Below, piece by piece: positions 1-10,000 of a stretch of 64,000 nt of DNA. A program made the position numbers and the translations under genes. Below the pieces are notes generated by a model. The model had not been told where the DNA came from, searched no databases, and worked only from the letters and a program-made list of their open reading frames with translations. Source of the DNA: CAVXZE01 sp964615365 (GTDB lineage Bacteria > Myxococcota_A > UBA9160 > UBA6930). Every line of letters begins with the position of its first letter. Positions within the stretch are counted from its first letter, which is position 1. Where the stretch lies: assembly GCA_964615365.1 (NCBI GenBank), contig CAZTOU010000024.1, positions 1 to 64,000 on the forward strand. Reading direction: 5' to 3'.

Positions 1-1
1 T

Positions 2-1006
2 CTAGGCCGCACACACGAAGTCGATTCCCTCCCGGAAGCCCATCCGCCGCAGCTCTGCGCGGATCTCCAGGCGCGGCCCCAGTCCTGCGACCGACGTGAC
101 GATGGGCCGGTCGCGCAGCGCTCCGAGCGCTTCGGGCGGGATCACGGGCGCGTCGTGGATGCGGGTCCCCAGGCGGCCCGGGTGCAGCTCCACGATGTGA
201 GAGGGGCGCCGGCCGTGCTCCAGCAGCGCCCGGCGGAGCGCCTTGCCGGTGGCCCCGTAGCCCCAGAGCACGTACTCGGGCAAGCGGCCCAGGAACCCCT
301 CCGCGAGAAAGGCCGCCTTGCAGGCGGTGAAGCTCGAGGTGGCGTAGACGGGGCTGGTGCGCGACAGCCGGCCGGGCTCGTGACGCCAGCTGAGCAGCCG
401 CCGGGGCAGCACGGCGATCTCAACTCCCGCGGCCAGCAGGCGCAGGATCAGGTCGTAGTCCTCGGGCCAACCCCGATCCCGGTAGCGCAGCCGCCTCAGA
501 GTCTCGCTGCGGATCACCAGTGTCGGGTGTGCGACCGGACACTCGACGAAGGCCTCGGCGCGCACGCGCTCGGGGGAGTCGATGCTGCAGAGCCAGCGCT
601 CGTAGTCGCGCATCCCCTCGGCCAGGGCCGCCCGCGGAAACAGGCGCACGTGACACCCCAGGGCCTCGAGCTCCGGGTCGGAGTCCATGGCGCGAATCTG
701 CTCTGCGAGCCGCTCCCGGTGCATCAGGTCGTCCGCGTCCATGCGGGCGATGAGCGGCGCGCTGCACGCCTCGAGTCCGCGGTTCAGCGCGCACACCAGT
801 CCGCGGTGGCCGCCGCGGAGGAGCACGAAGCGGGGATCGCGATCGGCGAAGCGGCCCGCGATCGCGGCGGTCTGGTCCCGGGAGCCGTCGTCGACCACGA
901 CGCACTCCCACCGGGTCTCCGTCTGCCTCTCGATGCTCCGGAGCGCTGCGGCGAGGGTCGCCTCCGCGCCGTAGGCGGGGAGCAGGATCGAGATTCGGGC
1001 CGCCAA
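2..1006 (-). CDS. Family 2 glycosyltransferase with C-terminal nucleotide-binding-like tail
   Basis: A 334-residue GT2 enzyme, predicted to transfer a sugar from a nucleotide-sugar donor during surface polysaccharide synthesis. The N terminus has the GT-A pattern: ISILLPAYG, then VVVDDGSRDQT near residue 40, and the metal-binding MDADD near residue 90. WPEDYDL near residue 180 fits the catalytic-base ED motif. After about residue 240 a glycine-rich GYGATGK stretch and beta/alpha pattern suggest a small Rossmann-like tail, seen in some GT2 enzymes of polysaccharide clusters. The start codon is TTG; no ATG lies nearby in frame. It is transcribed away from the peptidase operon, so its acceptor cannot be judged. 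Confidence 0.85.
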   Translation of the reverse strand: MAARISILLPAYGAEATLAAALRSIERQTETRWECVVVDDGSRDQTAAIAGRFADRDPRFVLLRGGHRGLVCALNRGLEACSAPLIARMDADDLMHRERLAEQIRAMDSDPELEALGCHVRLFPRAALAEGMRDYERWLCSIDSPERVRAEAFVECPVAHPTLVIRSETLRRLRYRDRGWPEDYDLILRLLAAGVEIAVLPRRLLSWRHEPGRLSRTSPVYATSSFTACKAAFLAEGFLGRLPEYVLWGYGATGKALRRALLEHGRRPSHIVELHPGRLGTRIHDAPVIPPEALGALRDRPIVTSVAGLGPRLEIRAELRRMGFREGIDFVCAA

Positions 1007-1197
1007 TGCTGATCGAGCCTGCCCTTGCCCCGCGGGGGTTGGGTTTCGATGAACCGGCTCGCCCCTCGATGACGCAGTGCGCTAGAGTCGAAACACGTCG
1101 CCACCCCGGAAGGCGAGCCTCCCTCCGATCCGGGCGCCCCACGCTACCCTGGGCTGGATTTCTGTCAACGAGGCCGAGGCGTAGGGTGTAGGGTTGA

Positions 1198-2472
1198 ATG
1201 ATGGCTAGCTTTGCGACCACCGTGTGGAATCGCGCCCTGCGTGGCAGGGGGTTCGTCATCGGTCTGCAGGCCGCCCTCCTGCTCGTCGCACTGCTCCCGC
1301 GCCCGGCCAGCGCGGCGGAGGAGTTCGAGGCGGAGGTGCCGGAGGCCTCCGAAGTGACGGACGTCACGGTGGAGGAGCCCGCGGGCGCCGTACTCTCGAT
1401 CCCCTGGGGAGAGATGCAGATCCTGGACGCCGACATCGCGCCGGGGGAGAGGCGCCGGCTCTTCCTGCGGGCCAGCGAGTCCTTCGCCGGGGATTCGGTG
1501 GAGATCCCGGTGCTGGCGGTTCGCGGCGAGCGGGCCGGACCGGTCTACTGCATGACGGCCGGGATTCACGGAGACGAGCTCAACGGGATCGAGATCGTGC
1601 GGCAGTTCTTCGAACACGTGAACCCGAAGAAGCTCTCGGGAACCCTGCTGGGCGTTCCCGTCGCGAACCTTCACGGATTCCGGCGCGGCTCTCGCTACCT
1701 GCCGGACCGCCGCGACCTGAACCGCTTCTTTCCCGGCCACCCCGCAGGGAGCTCTGCATCGCGAATCGCCAACGCGCTGTTCGACGGCGTGGTTCGCCAC
1801 TGTGATGCGCTGGTCGATTTCCACACCGGCTCCTTCTACCGGGCCAATCTTCCCCAGCTGCGAGCGAACCTGGACAATCCGCGGGTGCTGGAGCTGGCCC
1901 AGGCGTTCGGGATCGGGGTCGTGGTCCACAGCGAAGGCCTGATCGGCACGCTGCGGCGCGCCAGCACCGATGCCGGGATCCCCGCCATCACCTACGAGGC
2001 CGGAGAGCCCAAGCGCTTCCAAGACAACGAGATCACGCGCGGCGTGGAGGGGATGCGCAACCTGTTGTGCGAGATGAGCGCGATCGATGGAAAGCCTCCC
2101 GCGCCGGGCCACCAGCGCATCTACGCCAGCTCGCGCTGGGTGCGGGTGGACGATGGGGGGATCTTCATTACCGGCCGGAAGCTCGGCGAGCGGGTCCGAT
2201 TCGGCGACGTGCTGGGGACCGTGACCGACCCGGTCTCCAACGAGCGCACTCGCCTGGTGGCGCCGGTCGCCGGGCGCATCCTGGGCATGGCGGTCTCCCA
2301 GGTCGTGATTCCAGGCTTCGCGGCCTTTCACATCGGTATCGATAGCGAGCCGCTCGAGGAGATGGGGGCTCCCCTTCCCGGTACGGAGGTGAGCGGGGCA
2401 GCGCCGATCCCGCCGCTACCGGGTGCGATCCTCACTCCCGACCAGCTCGAAGCCGAGGAGCATCCCGAGTAG
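1198..2472 (+). CDS. Secreted succinylglutamate desuccinylase/aspartoacylase-family metallopeptidase
   Basis: A 424-residue exported zinc hydrolase of the M14-like AstE/AspA family. Residues 1-40 form a signal peptide (hydrophobic core, then PASAAE). Zinc ligands are visible in GIHGDE near residue 122 and DFHTG near residue 208. The family cleaves amide or amino-acyl bonds; the substrate here is unknown. Thirteen bases separate it from the inactive-transglutaminase gene, followed by an ATP-grasp ligase and another exported peptidase, so it looks like the first gene of a four-gene operon. I infer a role in processing the glutamate-type modification made by the ligase. Two adjacent ATGs (1198 and 1201) are possible starts. 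Confidence 0.85.
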   Translation: MMASFATTVWNRALRGRGFVIGLQAALLLVALLPRPASAAEEFEAEVPEASEVTDVTVEEPAGAVLSIPWGEMQILDADIAPGERRRLFLRASESFAGDSVEIPVLAVRGERAGPVYCMTAGIHGDELNGIEIVRQFFEHVNPKKLSGTLLGVPVANLHGFRRGSRYLPDRRDLNRFFPGHPAGSSASRIANALFDGVVRHCDALVDFHTGSFYRANLPQLRANLDNPRVLELAQAFGIGVVVHSEGLIGTLRRASTDAGIPAITYEAGEPKRFQDNEITRGVEGMRNLLCEMSAIDGKPPAPGHQRIYASSRWVRVDDGGIFITGRKLGERVRFGDVLGTVTDPVSNERTRLVAPVAGRILGMAVSQVVIPGFAAFHIGIDSEPLEEMGAPLPGTEVSGAAPIPPLPGAILTPDQLEAEEHPE

Positions 2473-2485
2473 CGCGGGTAGCCAG

Positions 2486-4069
2486 ATGAGCCGTTCCGTA
2501 GCAGGCACAGGAGCCGTCCTGATCGCACTCGGGCTGGCGGTCTTTCTCGCCAAGACCCTGGTCTACGAGATCCCGCTGGCTCCGACCAAGAGTCTCGGCT
2601 CCTGGCAGGTCGAGCTTCGCATCAACGTTCGCGGCGAAGGCAGGCGGGGAAGCGTCCGGGCCCTGCTCCCCGCGACCGGCACGGGTCAGGCGGTCTTCGA
2701 CGAGCGCTCCTCCTCGGACCGGCTGGACTTCTCGATCCGCAGCACCGAGGAGGCCCGGATCGGCGTGTGGACCGGCTGGCTCGAGGATCTGCACGAAATC
2801 GTCTACGGCTTCCGGGTCCAGATCCACAACGTGGCCATCTCCCTTCCCGCCGGCGAGATTCCCGAGCCGCCCGAGTCGGTGCGCCGCAAGTACGGCCAGC
2901 CGACACCGGACTTCCCCTCCACCACCCCCGAGGTGGCCGATCTCCTCGAGGGGCTCCGCCTGCCCAATCCGTTGGACGTGGCCGGACGGATTCGCACCGT
3001 CTATTCCTTCGTGAGCCACGAGATCGCCACCGTCCCCAGTGCCGGGAAGGACGCGCTGCTCACCCTCGCCCAGCGGGAGGGCAGCCCCGAGGGCAAGGAG
3101 CGCCTGCTCGTGACCCTGCTCCGCGCCTCCGGCGTTCCGGCCCGGAACCTCCGCGGCCTCGAGCTGCGCGACGGCATCGATCCGTACGCGCGAATCTGGA
3201 GCGAGGCCTACGCGGGCGGCAACTGGCTTCCGATGTCGACCGTCGACGACTTCTTCGCCGAGCGTCCGCCGAATCGAGTGGTTCTGGGTGAGGCCGCGAG
3301 TCCGCTGGTGGAGGCGACGGGTGTTCGCGCCGTCGGCCACCGCTACCGGAGCATGCACGAGTATCTCCGCCCCGAAGAGATCGCGGACATGCTCGCCCCC
3401 TCCAATCCGACGCTCGCCTGGCTCTCCCTCTACCGGTTGCCCCTGCCTTCGCAGTCGTCGCTGCGCGTGCTCCTGCTGCTTCCCATCGGAGCCCTGTTCA
3501 TCGCCCTCTTCCGCAACGTGATCGGGATTCCCACCTACGGGACCTTCATGCCCGTCCTGATCGCTCTGGCTCTGAGCGGCTTCTCCCTGGGCTTCGGCCT
3601 GGCGCTGGTCGCCTTCGTGCTCTTCCTCGGCGTGCTGGCGCGCCTCGGCCTGGAGCGGCTGCGGCTCCTGATGGTGCCCCGGCTCTCGATCCTGCTCTGT
3701 CTCGTGGTCCTCACCGTCATGGGGCTCGCCCTGGTCGGCCGGGGGAACGAGAGCCGCGAGTGGTTCGCCGGCCTGGTCCTGCCCATCGTGATCCTCACCA
3801 TGTTGGTCGAGCGCTTCTCGATCACCATCGCCGAGGAGGGCTTCCGCGAGGCGCTGGTGCGCGCGGCCTGCTCGGTTCTGGTGGCGGTGGCCATCTACCC
3901 GTTCTTCCGCAGTGAGCGAGCCGAGTACCTGATGTTCACCTTTCCCGAGATCGTCGTCTCGCTGATGGGTTTCCTGGTGCTGATCGGTGGCTACACCGGA
4001 TACCGGGTCTCCGACCTCCTCCGCTTCCGTGGCTTCGCCCAGCAGTTGCTGGGCGTCGGGGGCCGATGA
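2486..4069 (+). CDS. Inactive transglutaminase-like domain fused to multi-pass membrane domain
   Basis: A 527-residue membrane protein. An N-terminal helix (about residues 5-25) anchors a periplasmic region whose middle (about 160-270) has a transglutaminase-like fold signature (KERLLVTLLRASGVPARN, later YARIWSEAY). The expected Cys and His are absent, so it should be catalytically dead. From about residue 340 come roughly seven hydrophobic helices. This matches the known family of inactive transglutaminases fused to 7TM domains, normally found beside RimK-related ligases. The ATG at 2486 is preferred over an upstream in-frame start inside the peptidase gene. Its stop overlaps the ligase start (ATGA). 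I infer a scaffold or receptor for the ligase. Confidence 0.85.
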   Translation: MSRSVAGTGAVLIALGLAVFLAKTLVYEIPLAPTKSLGSWQVELRINVRGEGRRGSVRALLPATGTGQAVFDERSSSDRLDFSIRSTEEARIGVWTGWLEDLHEIVYGFRVQIHNVAISLPAGEIPEPPESVRRKYGQPTPDFPSTTPEVADLLEGLRLPNPLDVAGRIRTVYSFVSHEIATVPSAGKDALLTLAQREGSPEGKERLLVTLLRASGVPARNLRGLELRDGIDPYARIWSEAYAGGNWLPMSTVDDFFAERPPNRVVLGEAASPLVEATGVRAVGHRYRSMHEYLRPEEIADMLAPSNPTLAWLSLYRLPLPSQSSLRVLLLLPIGALFIALFRNVIGIPTYGTFMPVLIALALSGFSLGFGLALVAFVLFLGVLARLGLERLRLLMVPRLSILLCLVVLTVMGLALVGRGNESREWFAGLVLPIVILTMLVERFSITIAEEGFREALVRAACSVLVAVAIYPFFRSERAEYLMFTFPEIVVSLMGFLVLIGGYTGYRVSDLLRFRGFAQQLLGVGGR

Positions 4070-5073
4070 TGCTCGACGGCCTTCGGCGTCTGGGAATCCT
4101 CGGCATCAATCGCCGCAACATCTCTTACACTATTAGGTGTAATGCGAGGCGCCACTATCCGCTGGTCGACGACAAGCTCGCCACCAAGCGCCTCTGTGAG
4201 AGGGCGGGCATTCCGGTTCCGCGGCTCCTGGCCGTGGCGCGCCACCACTTCGAGATGCGCGGCCTGCTTCCCGCCCTGGAGAGCTGCGACTCCTTCGTGC
4301 TCAAGCCGGCTCGGGGGGCGATGGGCAACGGGATTCTGGTGGTTTACGGAAGCGGGCAGAAGCGCTTCGTCTGCGCCGGCGGCCGCGAGGTCTCCCACGA
4401 CGAGTTCCTGTATCACGCGTCCGGGATCATCTCCGGTCTCTACTCCCTGGCCGGGCACATGGACGCGGCGATGGTGGAGGAACGCCTGCAGGTCGACGTG
4501 TCGATGGCCGATCTGGCCCCCGCCGGGGTTCCCGACATCCGCGTGATCGTGTACCGGGGGGTCCCGGTGATGGCGATGATGCGGCTTCCGACCCGCCGCT
4601 CGGGCGGGCGCGCGAATCTCCACCAGGGTGCCATCGGCGTGGGGATCGACCTGGTCACGGGCATCAGCAACCATGCCGTGGTGCACAGCACCCCGATCCG
4701 GGAGAATCCGGACAGCGGCGAAGAGCTGGTGGCGAGGAAGATCCCCCGCTTCGGACGGGTCCTGGAGATCGCCGTCGCCGCCGCAGACGAGACCGGGCTG
4801 GGCTACCTGGGCGCCGACGTGGTGATCGACGCCCACCAGGGGCCGATGATCCTGGAGCTCAACGCGCGGCCCGGTCTGGCGATCCAGCTCGCCAACGGCG
4901 CCGGTCTGCGACCGCGCCTCGAGAGCGTCGACGCACGGCTGGGTCCGCTCCGGAAGAACGGCGAGCGGTATCTCCTGTCGGAGGACCGCCTCGCCCTGGG
5001 CCTGGAGATCGCCGATCGGGCCAAGCGAGACGCCAGACGGAGGCCGTCGCCGTGGGGCTCGGGGTCGCGGTGA
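4066..5073 (+). CDS. RimK-related alpha-L-glutamate ligase-like ATP-grasp protein
   Basis: A 335-residue cytoplasmic ATP-grasp ligase. Visible motifs are the family N terminus (GINRRNISYT), DDKLATKRLCERAGIPVPR, the ATP-binding FVLKPARGAMGNG near residue 85, and the metal-binding ILELNARPGLAIQ near residue 263. The family is related to RimK, which adds glutamate to a protein terminus or cofactor, but the substrate of this branch is not established. It overlaps the upstream membrane protein by four bases (ATGA) and the downstream peptidase by GTGA, so the operon is translationally coupled. Confidence 0.88.
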   Translation: MMLDGLRRLGILGINRRNISYTIRCNARRHYPLVDDKLATKRLCERAGIPVPRLLAVARHHFEMRGLLPALESCDSFVLKPARGAMGNGILVVYGSGQKRFVCAGGREVSHDEFLYHASGIISGLYSLAGHMDAAMVEERLQVDVSMADLAPAGVPDIRVIVYRGVPVMAMMRLPTRRSGGRANLHQGAIGVGIDLVTGISNHAVVHSTPIRENPDSGEELVARKIPRFGRVLEIAVAAADETGLGYLGADVVIDAHQGPMILELNARPGLAIQLANGAGLRPRLESVDARLGPLRKNGERYLLSEDRLALGLEIADRAKRDARRRPSPWGSGSR

Positions 5074-6350
5074 GCGCTCGCGGGATCTCCTTTTCGCTGG
5101 TCGCCATCCTGGCTGCGCTCCTGGTGAACCCCTCTGCATCGGGGCAGGACGAGGCGTCGAAGACCACCACCTATTCCGTCCGTTTCGACGTGCGGGTGGT
5201 GCCCACGGAGCGCCTCACCAAGGTATCGATCCGCCTCGGCCGGGGGGCCTCCCGGGTGCGCTGGCTCCGCTTTCGCATCGACCCGGTGCGGCACTTCGGA
5301 TTCCGGGGAGACGGCAAGATCGACGTCGATGGGCAATCGGTGCTGTGGACGCCACCCCCGGAGGGTGGCCGCCTGCGCTACTCCTTCTGGATCGATCACC
5401 TCCGCAACAGCTCCAGCTATGACGCGCGCTGCGCCGAGAACTGGGCCCTGTTCCGCGGAGATGACATGGTCCCGCCGGTGCGCGTGCGCACCAAGGTGGG
5501 AGCCCACTCGCAGTCGACGCTTCGGCTCCGGGTACCCGACGGCTGGTCGGCGGCCTTGCCGCACCGGCTCGTCTCCAATGCGACCTACGCCATCGAGGAT
5601 CCCCATCGTCGCTTCGATCGTCCCAAGGGCTGGATGGTGGTGGGAAGGATCGGCGTCCTGCGAGAGCGCATCGCCAAGACCCGGGTGGCGGTGGCCGGTC
5701 CGGTAGGACAGCAGCTGCGCCGGCACGACACCCTCGCGCTGCTGCGCTGGACGCTCCCCACCCTGCGGAAGATCGTCGGTGAGCTCCCCGGCCGCATCCT
5801 GGTGGTGGGCGCCGGCGATCCGATGTGGCGGGGCGGGCTCTCGGGACCGAACTCGCTCTTCGTCCACGCGGATCGTCCCCTGGTCTCCACGGATTTGAGC
5901 AGCCCGATCCTTCACGAGCTGATGCACACCGTGATGGGCGCGCACTCCGCGCCGGGGGGTGACTGGGTGGTGGAAGGTCTCGCCGAGCTCTACTCGCTCG
6001 AGCTCTTGGTGCGCTCCAAGACCATGAGTCGGCGCCGTTACGCCAAAGCCCTGCGCCGCATGGAGGAGCGGAGTCGGGGTGTGACGAGCCTCGCGGGGGA
6101 GGGATCGAGCGGGGCCCGGACGGCGCGGGCGGTCGTCGTCCTCCATGAGATCGACGAGGAGATCGAGGCAGCCACCGACGGGGAGTCGAGCTTGGACGAG
6201 GTGGTGAGGCGTCTGAGCCGCGAGCGCGGCGCCATCAGCACCAAGCGCTTCTGCCGCGTCGCCGAGGAGGTTGCCGGCCGGCCGCTCTCCACCTTCGCCC
6301 GCCATGGGATCCCGCGCGCCCCAGTGACCACCAGCGCCAGCTCGGAGTAG
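5070..6350 (+). CDS. Secreted HExxH zinc metallopeptidase-like protein
   Basis: A 426-residue exported protein of uncertain family. A signal peptide covers about residues 1-27 (cleavage near SASGQDE). The middle is beta-rich. Near residue 285 there is HELMH followed by WVVEGLAELYSLEL, the gluzincin arrangement (HExxH plus a downstream Glu) of M1/M61-type peptidases. The GTG at 5070 overlaps the ligase stop as GTGA; a GTG at 5052 is also possible but lies inside the ligase. The fixed spacing with the RimK-related set argues for a role in the same pathway, perhaps trimming or sensing a periplasmic substrate. Confidence 0.7.
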   Translation: MSARGISFSLVAILAALLVNPSASGQDEASKTTTYSVRFDVRVVPTERLTKVSIRLGRGASRVRWLRFRIDPVRHFGFRGDGKIDVDGQSVLWTPPPEGGRLRYSFWIDHLRNSSSYDARCAENWALFRGDDMVPPVRVRTKVGAHSQSTLRLRVPDGWSAALPHRLVSNATYAIEDPHRRFDRPKGWMVVGRIGVLRERIAKTRVAVAGPVGQQLRRHDTLALLRWTLPTLRKIVGELPGRILVVGAGDPMWRGGLSGPNSLFVHADRPLVSTDLSSPILHELMHTVMGAHSAPGGDWVVEGLAELYSLELLVRSKTMSRRRYAKALRRMEERSRGVTSLAGEGSSGARTARAVVVLHEIDEEIEAATDGESSLDEVVRRLSRERGAISTKRFCRVAEEVAGRPLSTFARHGIPRAPVTTSASSE

Positions 6351-6353
6351 GGA

Positions 6354-6983
6354 TCAGCGCCAGGCGAAGACCGGCTGTTCGAAGTGGGCCACCCGCGTCT
6401 CTCGTCCCCAGATCGCCACCTCCCGGAGCTGGTAGAGGATCGCCGCGGTGGGGGCGTGGATGTTCGCGTCCAGCAAGGGGATCGAGATCACCGGGCGGTC
6501 GCTCTCGGGGATGCGCCGCAGCTGCGGGACTTCCGGGCGCTCGAGCTCGGTGACGGGTACCCGGTAGACCTCCGCGACCTCCTCCGGGTTGGGGTCGAGC
6601 TCCGCGCCGGGAGCGCACCAGACCAGCACCGGCGTGATCACGAAGCCCGATCGGGTCGGGTAGTCGTCGAGGCAGCCGAGCACCGAGGAGTCGGAGAGGG
6701 CGAGTCCGACCTCCTCCTCCAGCTCGCGCAGGGCCGCCTGCTCCGGCGACTCGCCCGGATCGACGCGCCCGCCGGGAAGCGCCCACTGGCCCGCGTGGCG
6801 GCGAAGCCGCAGGCTGCGGCGGGTGAGCACGAAGCAGGGCCGGTTCAAGTCATCGGCCAGGAGCGTGACCGCAACGGCCGCATGTCCCCGGTCTTCGAGC
6901 TCGATCTGCTGGCGGTCGTGGACGTCCAGGTGACGGTGGATGCGCCGGCGAAGGGCATCGTCGAAGCGGGCGGGGGCGTCCAT
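6354..6983 (-). CDS. Nudix hydrolase
   Basis: A 209-residue Nudix pyrophosphohydrolase. The Nudix box is complete: G then five residues to E, and RELEEEVGL (about residues 75-97). The preamble QWALPGGRVDPG and the length resemble the CoA/ADP-ribose pyrophosphatase branch, but the diagnostic substrate motif is not clear. The ATG at 6983 gives MDAPARFDDALRRR; an upstream TTG at 7001 adds six residues. It is convergent with the peptidase operon (three bases between the stops) and divergent from the kinase gene. Confidence 0.88.
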   Translation of the reverse strand: MDAPARFDDALRRRIHRHLDVHDRQQIELEDRGHAAVAVTLLADDLNRPCFVLTRRSLRLRRHAGQWALPGGRVDPGESPEQAALRELEEEVGLALSDSSVLGCLDDYPTRSGFVITPVLVWCAPGAELDPNPEEVAEVYRVPVTELERPEVPQLRRIPESDRPVISIPLLDANIHAPTAAILYQLREVAIWGRETRVAHFEQPVFAWR

Positions 6984-7088
6984 CCGGGCAGGATACCCCA
7001 AGGGCCACGGTCCCCTCGCTGAGCCGCACCCCGGAGTTCTCGGGTTTTCCCCTTAACCGAAGACAGCGACGGGTCGAAGAAACCACCC

Positions 7089-10000
7089 GTGAGATTCCAT
7101 CCCCGGGCCAGACTTGCGGTTCGATGCCGAGTGCGGGATCGCCCGGGAAGGAGAGGCTCGGCCGCCCCGCGGCTTCTGCGCGGGGCGCTCTTCGGGGTGG
7201 CGCTCGCCCTTCTGGTTGTGGCGGCGGTCCCGCTGTCGATCGCGACACTCTCGCCCGCGGCCGCCTCCGCCGAATCCGCGACGCCGACGCGGCACGGCGT
7301 GGCGGTTCCGCCGCCCCGAGCCGAGCACCTCTTCGCGCCCCTCGCCGTGGGGGCTCGGGAGTGGCTCCACGCGGTGCTGGCCCACGCCGGGGTGGAGACG
7401 GTCGGGCGCAGCCGGGTTCGGGCCGCCTCGGACCGGGTGCTGGCCGGAACGCGAAGGCATCTCCGCGGATCCGACACGCCGGCCCTGGCCGCCGCGAGCG
7501 GCGCATCGCTGGTCCTGCTCTTCGAGCTCCGATATCTGGATCTGGACGGCGGGGCCGAGGTCCGCCTCCGGCTCCACGACGGGGCGGACGGAGCGGTGGT
7601 GTCGGGAGCGGCCGCGGAGGGGAGTGCGGCCGAGCTGGGAGTCCTGCTCCGGGACGCAGCGGTCCGCCTGCTGGATCCGGTCGGCATCCCGGGTGGATCC
7701 ATTGCGGCGCTGCCGCCGCCGAGCCTGGCGGATCTCGCATCCTACGGGCGAGTGCTCGAGATGATGGAGGCCTTGCAGCTGGTGCAGGCCTGGCGAGAGC
7801 TCGAGGGGGCCTCGGGTCCGACCGGCGACGCCCTCCGGAGGGAGATCGAGCGGACGGCCCTCTCGCCGGGAAAGGTGCCTCCGGCGGAGCGCTCGCGTCT
7901 TTCGAGTCTTCGCGGAGCCAAGGATCGCGACTGGCTGAAGGTGCGAGAGGCGCTGCTCACCGGCCGCGACCCCCTCATGCTGGTGGCCGGGGCCGACTCG
8001 GCACTCAGCCGGGCGAAACCCGAGCGCGCCCTGGAGCTCTACAGCGAGGCGGCCAAGCTGGATCCCGGCAACCGCGCTGCCCAGCTGGGTCGCGCCGAGC
8101 TCCTCGCCGCCACCGGACGCCACCCTGAGGCGGTACCGGCCTTCCGCGCCGCCATCGAGCTGGCACCGGAGGATCCCCGGCCCTACGAGAAGCTGGGCCG
8201 GCTGCCTGCGGTGGCGGAGGAGGAGCGGGCCCGGCTGCTGATCCAGGCGGGGGATCTCCGCGCCGAGCGACTCGAGCCGGATCTCGCCGAGACTGCCTAC
8301 CAGGAGGCGGGGGAGCTCGACGCCCGCCTCACCGCCTCCACCCATCGGAAGGCGGCCGGGATGCACTCGCGCGTCGGGAACCACACCGGGGCCCTGCTCG
8401 TCTACCAGGAGGCCGTCTCGCTCGACGCCGGAGACGTCGAGGCGCTCACTGGTCTGGGTCGGGCGCGCCACCGTCTCGGGGACTACGCCGGCGCCGAGCA
8501 GGCGCTGCTCTCCGCACTGGCGTTGCGCCCCAACCACCAACCGGCGCTCGAGGGGGTGGGCAGCGTCCTGGTGGAGTCGAGCCGCCCGGCAGAGGCCGTC
8601 CCTCACCTGGAGAAGGCCGTCGCACTGGATCCCTCCGACGCCCGCTCCCGACACAGTCTGGGGTGGGCCCATCGCGCGATCGGGAATCCGGAGGCCGCCC
8701 TCCAGGCACTGGACCCCGAGGCCGTCGCACCCGCGGATCGGCCGGTCCTGCTGCGGGAGTCCTCGGAGATTCACGCTTCGGAGGGTCGCCTCGACGAGGC
8801 CGAGCGGCTGCTGGAGAAGGCGGTCGCCATCGAGCCCGAGGAGCCTTCCCTGCGGTCGGCCCTGGCCGAGATCCACGAGGCCAGGGGAGACGCAGAGGCC
8901 GCCGAAGAGCAGCGGACGCTCGCAGCGAGCCTCGGCTTCGCGATCACAGAGGCGGGATCACCCGAAGAGCTCGCCGGCTCGGAGAAGACTGGAGACGTCG
9001 AGGCTCGCTCGGACTTCGGGGATCTGATCGTCAGCTTCCCGGTCCGAGCTCCCGGCAGCGGGGCGCCCATCGGTCCGGTGATCCTGCTGAGCCTGGTCGA
9101 GGAGCTCGACTGGAAGCAGCGGCTCCAGGACTGGCTGCTGCCGCGCGTCTCCGATCACCGGGCCATCGAGTCCCTGCTGGTCCGGGGAATCGTGGGGCGC
9201 TACGAGCTCACCGACGCGCCCTCCATCCCGGAGAGCCTGCACAGCGTCCTCGCGGATCTCCGCGCCTTCTCCACCGATTCGGAGAAGATCGCCCTGGCGA
9301 ACGACATGCTGGGGGTGGATGCGATCTTCCTCGCCCGGCTGATGCGGGGCTCGGACGAGGGCGCCGACTCGGTCCGCCTCGTCGAGCTGCGCCTCCTCGG
9401 CGGTCGCACCTCGAGCGGTGTCTTCATCCTCGGCAACGTACAGCGGCTACCCGGCGGGGCGGCGCTCACGCGCTGGAACTGGAAGGCGTTGGCTCCCTAC
9501 GGTCTGATCCTGGTGCTGCTCTCGCTCCCGCTCCTTCGGGGCTGGGGCACGATGATCGTCAGGCTCGAGTACGAGTCGACGAACGGCACCAAGGGGTTCT
9601 TCAACATCAAGCTCTCCACCAAGCCCGAGAAGGTCAGAAAGGAGAAGGCGTCCAAGGCCCGGCGCAAGAAGGAGCAGGTCTTCGAACGGAGGGTTCGCTC
9701 CTGGTCCCGCTACGCCCGTCACATGGCGGGAAGGGAGACCCGCTTCAGGATGCTGCCGATCCGGAGCTACTACGTGGGGGTCCACGGGCTTCTCCAGGAC
9801 ACGGCGACCAAGGAGGTGATCGGCAACTACATCGAGGAGAAGAAGGTCCAGATCAAGCGCGGCGAGGTCCAGGAGGTGGTCTTCGACTTCCGGCGGAGCG
9901 AGGCGCCGCTCGAGGTGTGCCTCCAGCGCCCCGAAGAAGAGAGCGCACCCGTCCAGGTCGCCGTCGCCCTGCGCGGGCGCCCCGAGACGCTCCGCTACCT

